A stretch of DNA of 53,629 nucleotides from Eubacteriales bacterium. GTDB taxonomy: Bacteria; Bacillota; Clostridia; Oscillospirales; Oscillospiraceae. The notes beneath the pieces are model-generated. The model saw nothing but the letters and a program-made list of their open reading frames with translations, was not told the origin of the DNA and searched no databases. The position numbers were made by a program, and so were the translations under genes. Shown one piece after another: positions 7,004-16,042 of the stretch (positions within the stretch are counted from its first letter, which is position 1; every line of letters starts with the position of its first letter). Location of the stretch: assembly GCA_030529655.1 (NCBI GenBank), contig JAUMWJ010000008.1:1-53629 (forward strand), in the 5' to 3' direction.

Positions 7004-8896
7004 ATGGAACAAATGGAGATTCTGCGACCGAAAATCGGTCGGGAGGAAGTGCGTAAGGCAGCCGACATTCTGAAAAAATATAAGCAGGGAAAGGCGAACC
7101 TGGAAAAGCGCATCATCGACAACGAACAGTTCTGGAAACTGCGCCATTGGGAGCAGATGGCAAAAGGTGGTGAGGGAGGAAACGAGGACGACCCCCAGCC
7201 CACCAGCGGTTGGCTGGTCAACTGTATTCTTTCCAAGCACGCTGACGCCATGGACTGCTATCCTGAACCGAACGTGCTGCCCAGAGAGGCCGGTGACCGG
7301 GAAGAAGCTGCCAAGCTGAGCCGTATTTTGCCGGTAATTTTGAAGAAAAATCAGTTCAAACGGGTGTACTCCGATGCGTGGTGGTACAAGCTCAAGTCCG
7401 GCTGCGCCGTTTACGGCGTGTTCTGGGACGGCAACAAGCTGAACGGTTTGGGCGATATTTCCATCAAGCGCATGGAGCTTTTGCACCTGTTCTGGGAGCC
7501 GGGTGTGAAAGACATTCAGGATTCGCCTCATTTTTTCTCCACGGAACTGGTATCCAACGAGCAGCTCTTGCAGCAGTATCCCCAGCTGGAAGGTAAACTG
7601 CACACAGGCAGCTTTTCTGTGAGCCGTTATCTCTACGACGACACGGTGGATACCTCCGACAAGTCACTGGTGGTGGACTGGTACTACAAAAAGAACGGTG
7701 TACTGCACTTCTGCAAATTTGTGGGAGAAACGGTGCTGTATGCCACGGAAAATGACATTGCTGTGCCGACGAAGACCGCAGTGATTGGCGTGGACGAGCA
7801 GGGGATGCCTATGATGGGGCAGGTGCCTGCCGGACGCTCAATGGCAGAGCGCGGCTGGTACGATCACGGGCAGTATCCTTTCGTATTCGATGTGCTGTTT
7901 CCTGAGGAGGGTACGCCTTGCGGTTACGGTTATGTGGATCTGTGCAAGAGCCCGCAGAAACAGATCGACTTGATGAACCAGGCAATTTTGAAGAATACGC
8001 TGGCAGCCGCCACGCCCCGTTTCTTCATTCGCTCCGACGGTGCAGTGAATGAGAATGAGTATGCCGACTGGACGCGACCCTTTGTTCACACCAACGGCAA
8101 TTTAGGCGCCGATTCCATTGCGCCGATTCACGCTGCCGGTCTTGACAGCGTCTATGTGGCAATTCTGAACAACAAGATCGCTGAAATGAAGGAAACTGCC
8201 GGTAACCGCGACACCGTCAACGGTGGTACGGTATCCGGTGTGACGGCTGCTACCGCCATCGCCGCCCTGCAGGAAGCCGGCGGTAAGCTTAGCCGAAACA
8301 TGATCGATGACGGCTATGAGGCGTTTTCCGATGTGGCGAAACTGTGCATTGAGCTGATTCGACAGTTTTACGAGATGCCCCGTCAGTTTAGACTTTTGGG
8401 TGACATGGGTCGAGAGGAGTTTGTCAGCTACGACAACATGGGATTGCTGCCGGAAACAATCGACGACGGTTTTCACATCAGCTATCGTGTGCCGGAGTTT
8501 GATTTGGAGATCTCGGCGCAGGACGAGAATCCTTACAAAACCATGGAGTACAATCAGCTGGCTTTGCAGTTGTTCCAGTTGGGTTTCTTCCGCGAGGATA
8601 TGGCCGATCAGGCGCTGCGATGTCTGGAATTGATGGATTTCAAGAACAAGGATCACATGGTTGGCGTCATCAAGGAGGGCGAGACACAGGCAAAGAGGAT
8701 CGCAAAGCTGCAATCACAGTTAATGCAGGTGGCGCAGGTGGTGGACGAAGCAAAGGGTACGCAGTTGGCGGCTGCCTTGGCAGCGGAATTCAACACGGCA
8801 CCTCAGGGACATATCAAAAAAGTGGACATGACTCAGAGACTATCCGCCATGGATCAGATGCGACAGCAAACACGCCAGGTGGTGAATCCTCAATGA
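7004..8896 (+). CDS. Phage portal protein
   Basis: 630 residues, placed directly after TerL and before the protease and scaffold, the conserved position of the portal. It begins with a charged helical segment (VRKAADILKKYKQGKANLEK) and contains WWYKLKSGCAVYGVFWDG and a PDxxKSPQ-like stretch (GYVDLCKSPQKQIDLMNQAI) seen in large P22-like portals of short-tailed phages. Family role: a dodecameric ring at one capsid vertex that nucleates assembly and conducts DNA. A GAGGGAGGAA ribosome binding site precedes ATG 7004. The length suits podoviral rather than HK97-type (about 400 residues) portals. Confidence 0.85.
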   Translation: MEQMEILRPKIGREEVRKAADILKKYKQGKANLEKRIIDNEQFWKLRHWEQMAKGGEGGNEDDPQPTSGWLVNCILSKHADAMDCYPEPNVLPREAGDREEAAKLSRILPVILKKNQFKRVYSDAWWYKLKSGCAVYGVFWDGNKLNGLGDISIKRMELLHLFWEPGVKDIQDSPHFFSTELVSNEQLLQQYPQLEGKLHTGSFSVSRYLYDDTVDTSDKSLVVDWYYKKNGVLHFCKFVGETVLYATENDIAVPTKTAVIGVDEQGMPMMGQVPAGRSMAERGWYDHGQYPFVFDVLFPEEGTPCGYGYVDLCKSPQKQIDLMNQAILKNTLAAATPRFFIRSDGAVNENEYADWTRPFVHTNGNLGADSIAPIHAAGLDSVYVAILNNKIAEMKETAGNRDTVNGGTVSGVTAATAIAALQEAGGKLSRNMIDDGYEAFSDVAKLCIELIRQFYEMPRQFRLLGDMGREEFVSYDNMGLLPETIDDGFHISYRVPEFDLEISAQDENPYKTMEYNQLALQLFQLGFFREDMADQALRCLELMDFKNKDHMVGVIKEGETQAKRIAKLQSQLMQVAQVVDEAKGTQLAAALAAEFNTAPQGHIKKVDMTQRLSAMDQMRQQTRQVVNPQ

Positions 8897-9168
8897 TCGA
8901 GGTAACTTTTACCCACCAACGCATGACGGTGCAGGGGCACGCTGAATATGCGCCCCACGGCAAGGACATCGTTTGCGCGGCGGTAAGTGCCCTTGCCTAT
9001 GCGCTGATCGGTGCATTGGAAGAGGACGGCTTGATCCGTGAACTGGTGGTGCGGCCGGGATTTATGACGGTGGTAGCCAAGAAAGAGGACAAGGCGTTCG
9101 ATGTGGTGCGATGCGGTATCTTACAGATCGCAGCCCGGTATCCGCAGTGCGTGAGCATCAGAAAATAA
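8893..9168 (+). CDS. prp: Prp-type cysteine protease (phage-encoded head maturation protease)
   Basis: 91 residues, the full length of Prp proteins. The family signature GHAEYAPHGKDIVCAAVSAL is complete (His16, Asp25, Cys28), so the His/Cys dyad is intact. In Firmicutes, chromosomal Prp removes the N-terminal extension of ribosomal protein L27 at an LQFFA-type site, and it is known to process staphylococcal phage 80alpha capsid and scaffold. Here the gene lies inside the head operon, overlaps the portal stop by ATGA, and precedes two proteins that begin with (N/D)LQLFA (9233 and 9884). This strongly suggests it is the dedicated maturation protease of the particle. No other head protease gene is present. 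Confidence 0.9.
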   Translation: MIEVTFTHQRMTVQGHAEYAPHGKDIVCAAVSALAYALIGALEEDGLIRELVVRPGFMTVVAKKEDKAFDVVRCGILQIAARYPQCVSIRK

Positions 9169-9232
9169 CCCCTGCGGGGTGGACGAATGGGAGATTTATA
9201 TGGGTCGTGTCCTACCACGGGGAGGAAAAGAT

Positions 9233-9838
9233 ATGGAATATATTTATAACCTTCAACTGTTTGCATCGGAAGATGCGGAGATGCCGGCTGTGCCGGAGGA
9301 AACGGGCGAAATGGCTCTTGACGCCGGAGAGCAGGAGAGCTTTGAAAGCATGATCCACGGTCAGTACAAAGCAGAATTTGACGAAAGAGTGCGAAAAATT
9401 CTGGACGGGCGTTTGCGGGGACTGCGGCAAGAAAACGAAAAGCTGCGCCGTGAAAAAACGGCGAGGCAGGAATCGGCACGACAGGCATTCTTGCGCCTCG
9501 GTGAGGAAGAAGCGGCTATGCAGGCGGTTTATCCGGATTTCCAGTGGCGCAGAGAGATTCAAAATCCGGTTTTCGGTCGGTTGGTGGCTTCCGGTATTGA
9601 CGTACGCACCGCCTATGAGGTGGTGCATCGGGAGGAAGTGCTGAAAAATGCCATGTCATACGCCGCCAGACGCACCAAGGAACAGACCTCGCGGGCGATT
9701 GCCTCGGGTGCTATGCGTGTGCGGGAAAACGGCGGACGCAATGTGACGGTAACACGCAACGACCCCAAGGGCTTGACCAGTGAGGAGCTGGCCAACATCC
9801 GCAAGCGTGTATTTGACGGAGAAAAGATTCGCTTTTAA
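9233..9838 (+). CDS. Phage scaffolding protein with Prp cleavage motif
   Basis: 201 residues, acidic at the N-terminus and then dominated by a coiled coil (DERVRKILDGRLRGLRQENE and KLRREKTARQESARQAFLRL). It sits between protease and capsid genes, the usual scaffold position. It starts MEYIYNLQLFASEDAEM, so NLQLFA occupies residues 6-11 and predicts cleavage after the Ala. The C-terminus is basic (VTRNDPKGLTSEELANIRKR), as in capsid-binding ends of scaffolds. The start at 9233 follows GGGGAGGAAAAG; the earlier in-frame ATG at 9187 lacks a ribosome binding site. Confidence 0.82.
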   Translation: MEYIYNLQLFASEDAEMPAVPEETGEMALDAGEQESFESMIHGQYKAEFDERVRKILDGRLRGLRQENEKLRREKTARQESARQAFLRLGEEEAAMQAVYPDFQWRREIQNPVFGRLVASGIDVRTAYEVVHREEVLKNAMSYAARRTKEQTSRAIASGAMRVRENGGRNVTVTRNDPKGLTSEELANIRKRVFDGEKIRF

Positions 9839-9883
9839 GGCTCGCAACCAACATGAAATTGTGAGGAAAAGGAGAAAAGGACA

Positions 9884-11116
9884 ATGGAGTACAACAAGCA
9901 TTTTGACCTGCAGTTGTTTGCAGGCGACATGAACACCCAGACCACCGGCGGCCTGAGTGCGGAAATGAAGACCTATTACGGTATGGAGCTGCTGGAGAAC
10001 GCCAAGCCCCAGCTGGTACACAATCAGTTCGCTGCCACCAAGCCCCTGCCTGTGGGCGGCGGTAAGACCGTGGAATGGCGTAAGTTCGGTGCTTTTGACA
10101 AGGCACTGACGCCCCTGACCGAAGGCGTTACCCCCGACGGCAGCGGTATTTCCGTCAGCTACATCACCAAGGATCTGAGCCAGTACGGTGACTACACCAC
10201 CGTGTCCGATATGCTGGATCTGACCGCTATCGACGATGTGGTGCTGGAGATCACCGACCGTCACGGCGCCAACATGGGTCTGACGCTGGATACCGTGACT
10301 CGAAACGAGATCCAGCAGGGCAATCAGGTTATCTATGCCCCTAAGTGCAACAATGACGGCAGCAAGACCGAAGTCATGTCTCGTTACGCGCTGGATGACC
10401 AGTGCAAGATCAGCGGTGAGCTGGTGGCAAAGGCCGCTACCGCCCTGAAGAAGATGAATGCGCCCAAGATCAACGGCAAATACGTCTGCATCATTCATCC
10501 CAGCGTCGCCTACGACCTGCGTCAGGATGAAAGCTGGATCGCTGCTCATCAGTACGCTGCCGCTACCGAGTTGTTTGACGGCGAGATCGGTGAGCTGCAC
10601 GGTGTGCGTTTCGTAGAGACTACCGAGGCCAAAATTTTCTGCGGTGAAGATCTGGCGTCTGACAGTCGTACCCTGCTGGTAAACAGTGCAGTCAACGCAA
10701 GCAAGACTGTCAGTTTCGACGGCGGCAATGTGACTGCCGACTCTCTGGCAGGTCGCTATGTGCTGATCGGTAACGAGCGCGCCAAGGTGGTCAGCAACAC
10801 GGCTTCTTCCATGACCCTGGACAAGAATGTGACCGCTGCTGACAACACCGTGATCTATCCCGGTGAGGGCGGCGCCGAGGGTATGGCCGTTTACGGCTGC
10901 CTGTTCATCGGTAAGGATGCCTACGGTGTGGTGGATCTGAGCGAGGGTACCGAGGTCATCGTGAAGCCTCGCGGCTCCGGCGGCACCGCCGATCCTCTGG
11001 ATCAGCGTTCCAGCGTGGGTTGGAAGGGCGTTCACGCTGCTGCTATCCTGTACGATGAGTACATGGTGCGCTTGGAATGCGGCAGTTCCTACTCCAAGCA
11101 GGATAAGGGTAACTGA
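9884..11116 (+). CDS. Major capsid protein, N4-gp56 family
   Basis: 410 residues with the recognisable N4-gp56 core (LENAKPQLVHNQFAATKPLP, WRKFGAFDKALTPLTEGVTP and a helix around DTVTRNEIQQGNQVIYAP). It forms the icosahedral shell. The N-terminus MEYNKHFDLQLFAGDMN carries a DLQLFA motif (residues 8-13) that should be cut by the adjacent Prp protease. Codons are highly biased (CTG, AAG, ATC, GGT), much more than in the flanking tail genes, as in the host's best-expressed genes. AAGGAGAAAAGG precedes ATG 9884. A strong hairpin follows the gene (11124-11152). Confidence 0.92.
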   Translation: MEYNKHFDLQLFAGDMNTQTTGGLSAEMKTYYGMELLENAKPQLVHNQFAATKPLPVGGGKTVEWRKFGAFDKALTPLTEGVTPDGSGISVSYITKDLSQYGDYTTVSDMLDLTAIDDVVLEITDRHGANMGLTLDTVTRNEIQQGNQVIYAPKCNNDGSKTEVMSRYALDDQCKISGELVAKAATALKKMNAPKINGKYVCIIHPSVAYDLRQDESWIAAHQYAAATELFDGEIGELHGVRFVETTEAKIFCGEDLASDSRTLLVNSAVNASKTVSFDGGNVTADSLAGRYVLIGNERAKVVSNTASSMTLDKNVTAADNTVIYPGEGGAEGMAVYGCLFIGKDAYGVVDLSEGTEVIVKPRGSGGTADPLDQRSSVGWKGVHAAAILYDEYMVRLECGSSYSKQDKGN

Positions 11117-11123
11117 TCTCTTT

Positions 11124-11152
11124 TGCCCCGCCTACATTCAGTGGGCGGGGCA
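11124..11152 (+). terminator. GC-rich hairpin after the capsid gene, without U-tract
   Basis: Perfect 9-bp stem TGCCCCGCC (11124-11132) / GGCGGGGCA (11144-11152). It is followed by GTAAATAAC, not a T-run, so it may be an mRNA-stabilising or partial attenuation element rather than a full terminator. Confidence 0.55.
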
Positions 11153-11179
11153 GTAAATAACAACAGGAGGGTCATACAA

Positions 11180-11380
11180 ATGGATCAAATGGTTAAGATT
11201 TTACTGCCTCGCGGCAGAAAGAACGAGGAAAACTTCATCATTGTCAGCGTTAACGGAAGAACCTGGAAAATTATGAAGGGCGTGGATGTGGAAGTCCCCT
11301 ACTTTGTGGCAGAGGTGCTGGAAAATGCTGAAATGATGGCGGAAATGGCACGCCGTTATGTGGACAAAATGGCCAACTGA
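11180..11380 (+). CDS. Small phage head-region protein, unknown function
   Basis: 66 residues, MDQMVKILLPRGRKNEENFI then VVSVNGRTWKIMKGVDVEVP. The N-terminal half looks like a small beta structure with a conserved-looking NGRTWKI turn, and the C-terminal half is a helix (VAEVLENAEMMAEMARRYVD). Its place straight after the capsid gene suggests a capsid-associated or head-decoration role, but I do not recognise a named family. ATG 11180 follows CAGGAGG; a frame extending up to 11123 would run through the hairpin. Confidence 0.65.
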   Translation: MDQMVKILLPRGRKNEENFIIVSVNGRTWKIMKGVDVEVPYFVAEVLENAEMMAEMARRYVDKMAN

Positions 11381-11394
11381 GGAGGAATGAGCAG

Positions 11395-11772
11395 ATGGCT
11401 AATCTGACAGTGGGGCAGGTGCTCCTGCAGGTGGATGCGCTGCTGCCCAACCAATACACAGCGGAGGAAAAATGCCGCTGGATTCGCCAGGCGGAGGGGT
11501 TCGTTTGGGAGGAAGTTATCGGACTCCATAAGGGCGAGGAAAACGCACCAATGGCGACGCAGTGGGACGAGGACACTGAACTGCTGGTGGCGGCACCATA
11601 CGACGAACTATACCGCTACTATGTGGAGGCGCAGATCCACTACACTAACGGCGAAATGAACCGGTACAACAACGCTTGCGTGGCATGGAACAATGCTCTG
11701 CTTACCTACCGCGATTACTATTGCCGTCATCATATGCCGCGGCAGAAAGTGAAAGCGTTGCATTTGTGCTGA
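11395..11772 (+). CDS. Putative head-tail connector (adaptor) protein
   Basis: 125 residues, largely helical (LTVGQVLLQVDALLPNQYTA, then an acidic middle and the tyrosine-rich AAPYDELYRYYVEAQIHYTN). Adaptor-like proteins of this size and helical makeup that bind below the portal normally sit between the capsid and first tail genes, which is its position here. The assignment rests on position and length, not on a diagnostic motif. AGGAGGAATGAGCAG precedes ATG 11395. Confidence 0.5.
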   Translation: MANLTVGQVLLQVDALLPNQYTAEEKCRWIRQAEGFVWEEVIGLHKGEENAPMATQWDEDTELLVAAPYDELYRYYVEAQIHYTNGEMNRYNNACVAWNNALLTYRDYYCRHHMPRQKVKALHLC

Positions 11773-11784
11773 GGAGGTGAGAGG

Positions 11785-13497
11785 ATGTTTTTTCCAAAAA
11801 TGACTGTGCCGGCACAAAGCCGCGTGACAGTCAACCGTTTCATGGGCTACGATCGACGCAACGGTGGTGAATTGGGCTGCTTTGAAAAAATGGAAAACCT
11901 GACTTCGGACGGCTATCCGTCGTTGACAGTGCGTAAAAAACGGTCAATGGTGACACAGCTTTCCCGCCCCAACGGTTTGACAAGTAAGGACTGCCTTGTC
12001 TGGGTGGACGGCAGCTCGCTGTATATCAACGGAGAATGCACGGAGCTGTCGCTGCAAAATGGCGAAAAACAGCTGATCGGCATGGGCGCTTATCTGCTGA
12101 TCTGGCCGGATAAGAAGTACATTAACACCTGCGATCTATCTGACTGGGGTTGTTTGGAGAATACGGTGGAAACCTCCGGCAGTACCGTTATGTGGCTGTG
12201 CCACGGTGACGGTACACTTTGGCAGGACTATGTGACAGGCAACACAGCGCCGGACGAAGCCACTCTATGGCTGGACACCTCCGCTTCTCCGTGCGTGCTG
12301 AAACAATTCGACGAAAACGGTTGGATCGTTGTAGACGATGTCTCCGTGATGATCAGCGCGACAGGTATCGGCGTGGGCTTCGCGGCAGGTGATGGTGTAT
12401 TCATCAGAGGCTGTGAAGCGGAAGATATGAACGGCAGCTTCGTATTGCAGGCGGTGGATGACGACTATCTGGTGGTACAGGGCATGGTGGAAGGCGTGAT
12501 TACCCAGTCGACACCTGTGACGGTCAGACGCAGCGTACCGGAAATGGATTTCGTGGTGGAATCCGGCAACCGTCTATGGGGCTGCAAATACGGAATCGTA
12601 GATGGCAAGGCAGTGAACGAGATCTACGCCAGTAAGCTGGGAGATTTCAAGAACTGGAACTGCTTTGCCGGGCTCTCTACCGACAGCTATGTGGCGTCAC
12701 GAGGCAGTGACGGTCCGTTTACCGGCGCAGCGGCCTGTCTGGGCAGTGTGCTGTTTCTGAAAGAAAACTGCATGGAGCGTGTTTACCCCAGTCCGTCCGG
12801 CGCTCATGAAATCATCACATTGGCTTGCTGCGGTGTGCAAAAAGGGAGTGATCGAAGTCTTGCGGTGGTGGACGGTGTACTGTACTACCACGGATTAAGC
12901 GGTATTTGCGCCTTTGACGGCAGCCTGCCTGTTTGCGTATCTCAGGCCCTGGGCGATATGCGATACAGTCATGCCACAGCAGGATGCCATGAGGGAAAGT
13001 ACATCGTGTCGATGCAAAGTGAGGACGGTGCATGGCATCTGTTCGTTTACGATACCCGGCGCAAGCTGTGGCACCGCGAGGATCACTTGAGGGTGCGCTA
13101 CTTTGCCCAATGCGATGGCGGATTATTCGCCTTGGCAGAGGATGGAACGATATGGGCCATGCAGGGAGGCAATGATGGACAGGAAAACACTGTTTCCTGG
13201 TATGCCGAAACCGGAGAACTGGGACTGACGGTGCCGGAAAATCAATATCTGGAACGATTGCAGCTTTGCCTCCGATTGGAGGATCATACCGAGGTATGCG
13301 CCAATGTCAGCTATGATGAGGGTGCAACCTGGCAGATGCAGGGGAGAATGGTGGGACAACAGGGCTGCGTGAGTGACTGTGTGCTGCACATCAGACCCAG
13401 ACGGTGCAGCCATTTTCGCTTGAAGCTGCAGGGAACAGGCGGTTGTACGCTATACAGTGTTTCGGCTGTATACGAGAGGGGAAGTGACAGACCGTGA
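11785..13497 (+). CDS. Large tail hub/nozzle-like protein of a short-tailed phage
   Basis: 570 residues, predominantly beta-rich with many Gly/Asp turns and repeated W/Y-containing blades (for example DDVSVMISATGIGVGF, NRLWGCKYGIVDGKAVNEIY, KLWHREDHLRVRYFAQCDGG). This pattern resembles beta-propeller tail nozzle or stabiliser proteins of podoviruses. The N-terminus (SRVTVNRFMGYDRRN, then MENLTSDGYPSLTVRKKR) looks like a docking arm. No tape measure or tube genes are present nearby, which supports a short tail. Function is inferred from position, length and composition. The stop overlaps the next GTG start. Confidence 0.6.
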   Translation: MFFPKMTVPAQSRVTVNRFMGYDRRNGGELGCFEKMENLTSDGYPSLTVRKKRSMVTQLSRPNGLTSKDCLVWVDGSSLYINGECTELSLQNGEKQLIGMGAYLLIWPDKKYINTCDLSDWGCLENTVETSGSTVMWLCHGDGTLWQDYVTGNTAPDEATLWLDTSASPCVLKQFDENGWIVVDDVSVMISATGIGVGFAAGDGVFIRGCEAEDMNGSFVLQAVDDDYLVVQGMVEGVITQSTPVTVRRSVPEMDFVVESGNRLWGCKYGIVDGKAVNEIYASKLGDFKNWNCFAGLSTDSYVASRGSDGPFTGAAACLGSVLFLKENCMERVYPSPSGAHEIITLACCGVQKGSDRSLAVVDGVLYYHGLSGICAFDGSLPVCVSQALGDMRYSHATAGCHEGKYIVSMQSEDGAWHLFVYDTRRKLWHREDHLRVRYFAQCDGGLFALAEDGTIWAMQGGNDGQENTVSWYAETGELGLTVPENQYLERLQLCLRLEDHTEVCANVSYDEGATWQMQGRMVGQQGCVSDCVLHIRPRRCSHFRLKLQGTGGCTLYSVSAVYERGSDRP

Positions 13498-14231
13498 GCA
13501 CTTTGGCGATGCCGCCGTACCCTACAGGATCATTGCAGCAGCAGCTAATGCGACAATACTCCTATCTGTTTCAGATGAGTCAGCAACTGAATATGGCGCT
13601 GTCTCAGTTGGATCAGGCAAATAAAAATGACAGTCATGATGCGGAGCGCCGTCAGGCAACAAATAAAGCAGAGATGCAGCAGCAGTATCAGACCTTAAAA
13701 AGCATGATCGTGAAAACTGCCGACTATGTGGAGCAGAGCATGGAACAGATCAGTGCCCAGCTCTCCGGTGAGTATGTGGCGGTTTCCGACTTCGGCAGCT
13801 ATATGGAGAAGCTGAATGCTTACATCGAGGCAAATCCGGAAGCTATTACCCAATATTATAGCTTTGCATCCGATTTGCAGGCGGATATGAACAAGGTGGA
13901 CGCTTCTTTTTCGGATTATAAAACCAATACGGAAGGGTATATCCGTACAGGTATCGTTTATTATGACGGCAATATGCCCGTCTATGGCGTGGCAGTAGGT
14001 CAGAATCTGACTGCCACGGAAGTTGACGGTGAAAAAGTGGTGGACCAGAACAATTTTCGCGCCACTTTTACCGCAAAGAAGCTGTCGTTCTGGCAAGATA
14101 GTACCGAAATTGCCTATGTTTCCAATAATCAACTTTATATCACTCACATCGTGGTGCTGGATTCCATGCGTATTGGCGGGTGGCACATGGCAACGCAAAA
14201 CGGTTTGGCATTTCAATGGATCGGAGGGTAA
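13494..14231 (+). CDS. Tail-tip structural protein with N-terminal coiled coil
   Basis: 245 residues, GTG start overlapping the upstream stop by GTGA. The N-terminal half is a Gln-rich coiled coil (LRQ-type, e.g. AERRQATNKAEMQQQYQTLK). The C-terminal half is beta-rich (GIVYYDGNMPVYGVAVGQ, TAKKLSFWQDSTEIAYVSNN, LDSMRIGGWHM) and resembles the C-terminal segment found in many Firmicutes phage tail-associated structural proteins. It probably trimerises at the tail tip and anchors the following fibre. No enzymatic motif is seen. Confidence 0.65.
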   Translation: MSTLAMPPYPTGSLQQQLMRQYSYLFQMSQQLNMALSQLDQANKNDSHDAERRQATNKAEMQQQYQTLKSMIVKTADYVEQSMEQISAQLSGEYVAVSDFGSYMEKLNAYIEANPEAITQYYSFASDLQADMNKVDASFSDYKTNTEGYIRTGIVYYDGNMPVYGVAVGQNLTATEVDGEKVVDQNNFRATFTAKKLSFWQDSTEIAYVSNNQLYITHIVVLDSMRIGGWHMATQNGLAFQWIGG

Positions 14232-14234
14232 AGA

Positions 14235-16019
14235 ATGGCCTATCAAAACTTAGGAACGTTCGATTGGGGAACTGGCCCTCATATTACCGGCTCTGTTGCC
14301 TATGACTATCGGCGCAGCGGCGCGGATATGCAGTATAAAGTAAAAGTGACCATCGATCCGGTATACGGAACCTCCTATTTCGGATTTCCTATCTATGCCA
14401 CCATTAAGCTGGATAGTACGACAAAGGTCAGCGCTCACAAGGTGAAGGATATATCGCCGTCCAAGTGGACGAGCGCCATTGTCTATGAAACCGATTGGCT
14501 GACCGTTGCCGGCAAGACAAGCGGAACGACATCACTAAGCGTTAATCTGTATTGTCACTATTCCGAGGACTACCGCGACGAGACCTATAGCTATTCCCTT
14601 TATGTAGTGCCGGCAGCATCTGCGATGACATTTTCCGGCTTTACCATGGGAAGTGACGGCAATATCACCGTTACACGCGCCGTCAGCAGCTATACCCATA
14701 CTGTCACATATCAATTCGGTAATGCAGCAGGCACGATCGCTGATAAGTCGTCAGATACAAGTATCAACTGGATGCCGCCGTTGGATTTAGCAAGGCAGGT
14801 GCCAAACACCACATCGGGAACAGGTACGCTGACCATTGAAACCTACAACGGAAGTACAAGGATTGGCAGCAAGGAATATGACTTTACACTTTACGTGCCG
14901 TCTGATATTCAGCCGGAGGCAGCGTTATCGGTAAATCTGCGCAATGATAATGCGGTTATTGATGGCTGGGGCGTATGTGTGAAGGGTTACACAAAGCTAC
15001 AGTATGCTGTGACGGCAAGCGGTGCCTATGGTTCAAGCATCCGGAGCTGTCAATTTGACTTTGCAGGAAAGACGGCAACAGGTCTGTCCGGCACCGTGGA
15101 GGTCAACAGTGCCGGCAGCTTTGTACCCCGTGTAAAGGTGGCGGATTCCAGAGGCCGCAGTGTGACTGTGACCGGTGATGGTGTGACTGTTTATGATTAC
15201 AGTGAGCCAACCATCGGTCAGCTCAGCGTGCAGCGATGCAATGCCAATGGCGCAGCGGAAAATGAAGGTGTTTATATTCACATACAAGGTGCATTCGCTG
15301 TGGGTGCTGACATTGGAGGACGAAACAGCGTAACGGCAATAGGCCACTATCGGGAAATCGGCGGCACATGGAGCGGCGATACGGTGATCGAGCATGGGGA
15401 TGCAGTAATTGGAGGCAGTCTGCTGGCGACCAAATCCTACGAGGTGGAGATCACAGTGACAGATAGCGTGGGCGGTCACAAAACCGTGTCGGTTGTCATT
15501 CCGACAGCGGAGGTGACATTCCATCTGCGTGAAGGCGGTAAGGGTGCCGGGTTTGGCAAGTATGCGGAGAAAGAGGCGCTGCAATGCGCCTGGGATGCAG
15601 AATTTGACGGTGATATGGCGATTGCAGGCGATCTGACCGTTGGCGGAAAGACATTACTGAACATGATTTATCCTGTGGGCAGTATTTATATGTCAGCGAA
15701 TAACGTATCTCCGCAAACCTTTTTTGGCGGCACATGGGAGCGTATTAAAGATACCTTCCTGCTGGCTGCCGGTGATACCTATGCGGCAGGCGCAACGGGC
15801 GGTGAAGCGGCGCATACACTAACAGTTGATGAAATGCCAAGCCACAATCACGATATTGCTGTTTATCAAAGCGGCTCTACAGACGTTGCAAACGGTCTTG
15901 TTAGACAAGCACAAGGTCAAATTAGCACTGGTTTATATGTTAGATACCGTGGTGGGAATCAATCTCATAACAATATGCCGCCGTATTTGGCAGTTTATAT
16001 CTGGAAACGAACAGCGTGA
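14235..16019 (+). CDS. Tail fibre/receptor-binding protein with DUF859-like body and tail-collar-like tip
   Basis: 594 residues made of Ser/Thr/Gly-rich beta domains typical of fibres. About residues 430-470 show the EGGKGAGFGKYAEKEALQ and FDGDMAIAGDLTVGG motifs of DUF859-type siphovirus and prophage proteins. The last about 120 residues form a collar-like tip: YPVGSIYMSANNVSPQTFFG, GTWERIKDTFLLAAGD, the metal-binding-type EMPSHNHD, and NNMPPYLAVYIWKRTA. Such tips bind cell-surface glycans or protein receptors. ATG 14235 lies 3 bp after the preceding stop with GGAGGG upstream, so it is cotranslated. Confidence 0.8.
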   Translation: MAYQNLGTFDWGTGPHITGSVAYDYRRSGADMQYKVKVTIDPVYGTSYFGFPIYATIKLDSTTKVSAHKVKDISPSKWTSAIVYETDWLTVAGKTSGTTSLSVNLYCHYSEDYRDETYSYSLYVVPAASAMTFSGFTMGSDGNITVTRAVSSYTHTVTYQFGNAAGTIADKSSDTSINWMPPLDLARQVPNTTSGTGTLTIETYNGSTRIGSKEYDFTLYVPSDIQPEAALSVNLRNDNAVIDGWGVCVKGYTKLQYAVTASGAYGSSIRSCQFDFAGKTATGLSGTVEVNSAGSFVPRVKVADSRGRSVTVTGDGVTVYDYSEPTIGQLSVQRCNANGAAENEGVYIHIQGAFAVGADIGGRNSVTAIGHYREIGGTWSGDTVIEHGDAVIGGSLLATKSYEVEITVTDSVGGHKTVSVVIPTAEVTFHLREGGKGAGFGKYAEKEALQCAWDAEFDGDMAIAGDLTVGGKTLLNMIYPVGSIYMSANNVSPQTFFGGTWERIKDTFLLAAGDTYAAGATGGEAAHTLTVDEMPSHNHDIAVYQSGSTDVANGLVRQAQGQISTGLYVRYRGGNQSHNNMPPYLAVYIWKRTA

Positions 16020-16042
16020 AATAAGGAAGGAAGCGTAAGAAT

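Noticed and set aside
9179..9232. Upstream extension of the scaffold gene (start at 9179 or 9187)
   Set aside because: No ribosome binding site precedes these starts, while GGGGAGG is ideally placed for 9233, and the extension would bury the LQLFA motif about 25 residues in.
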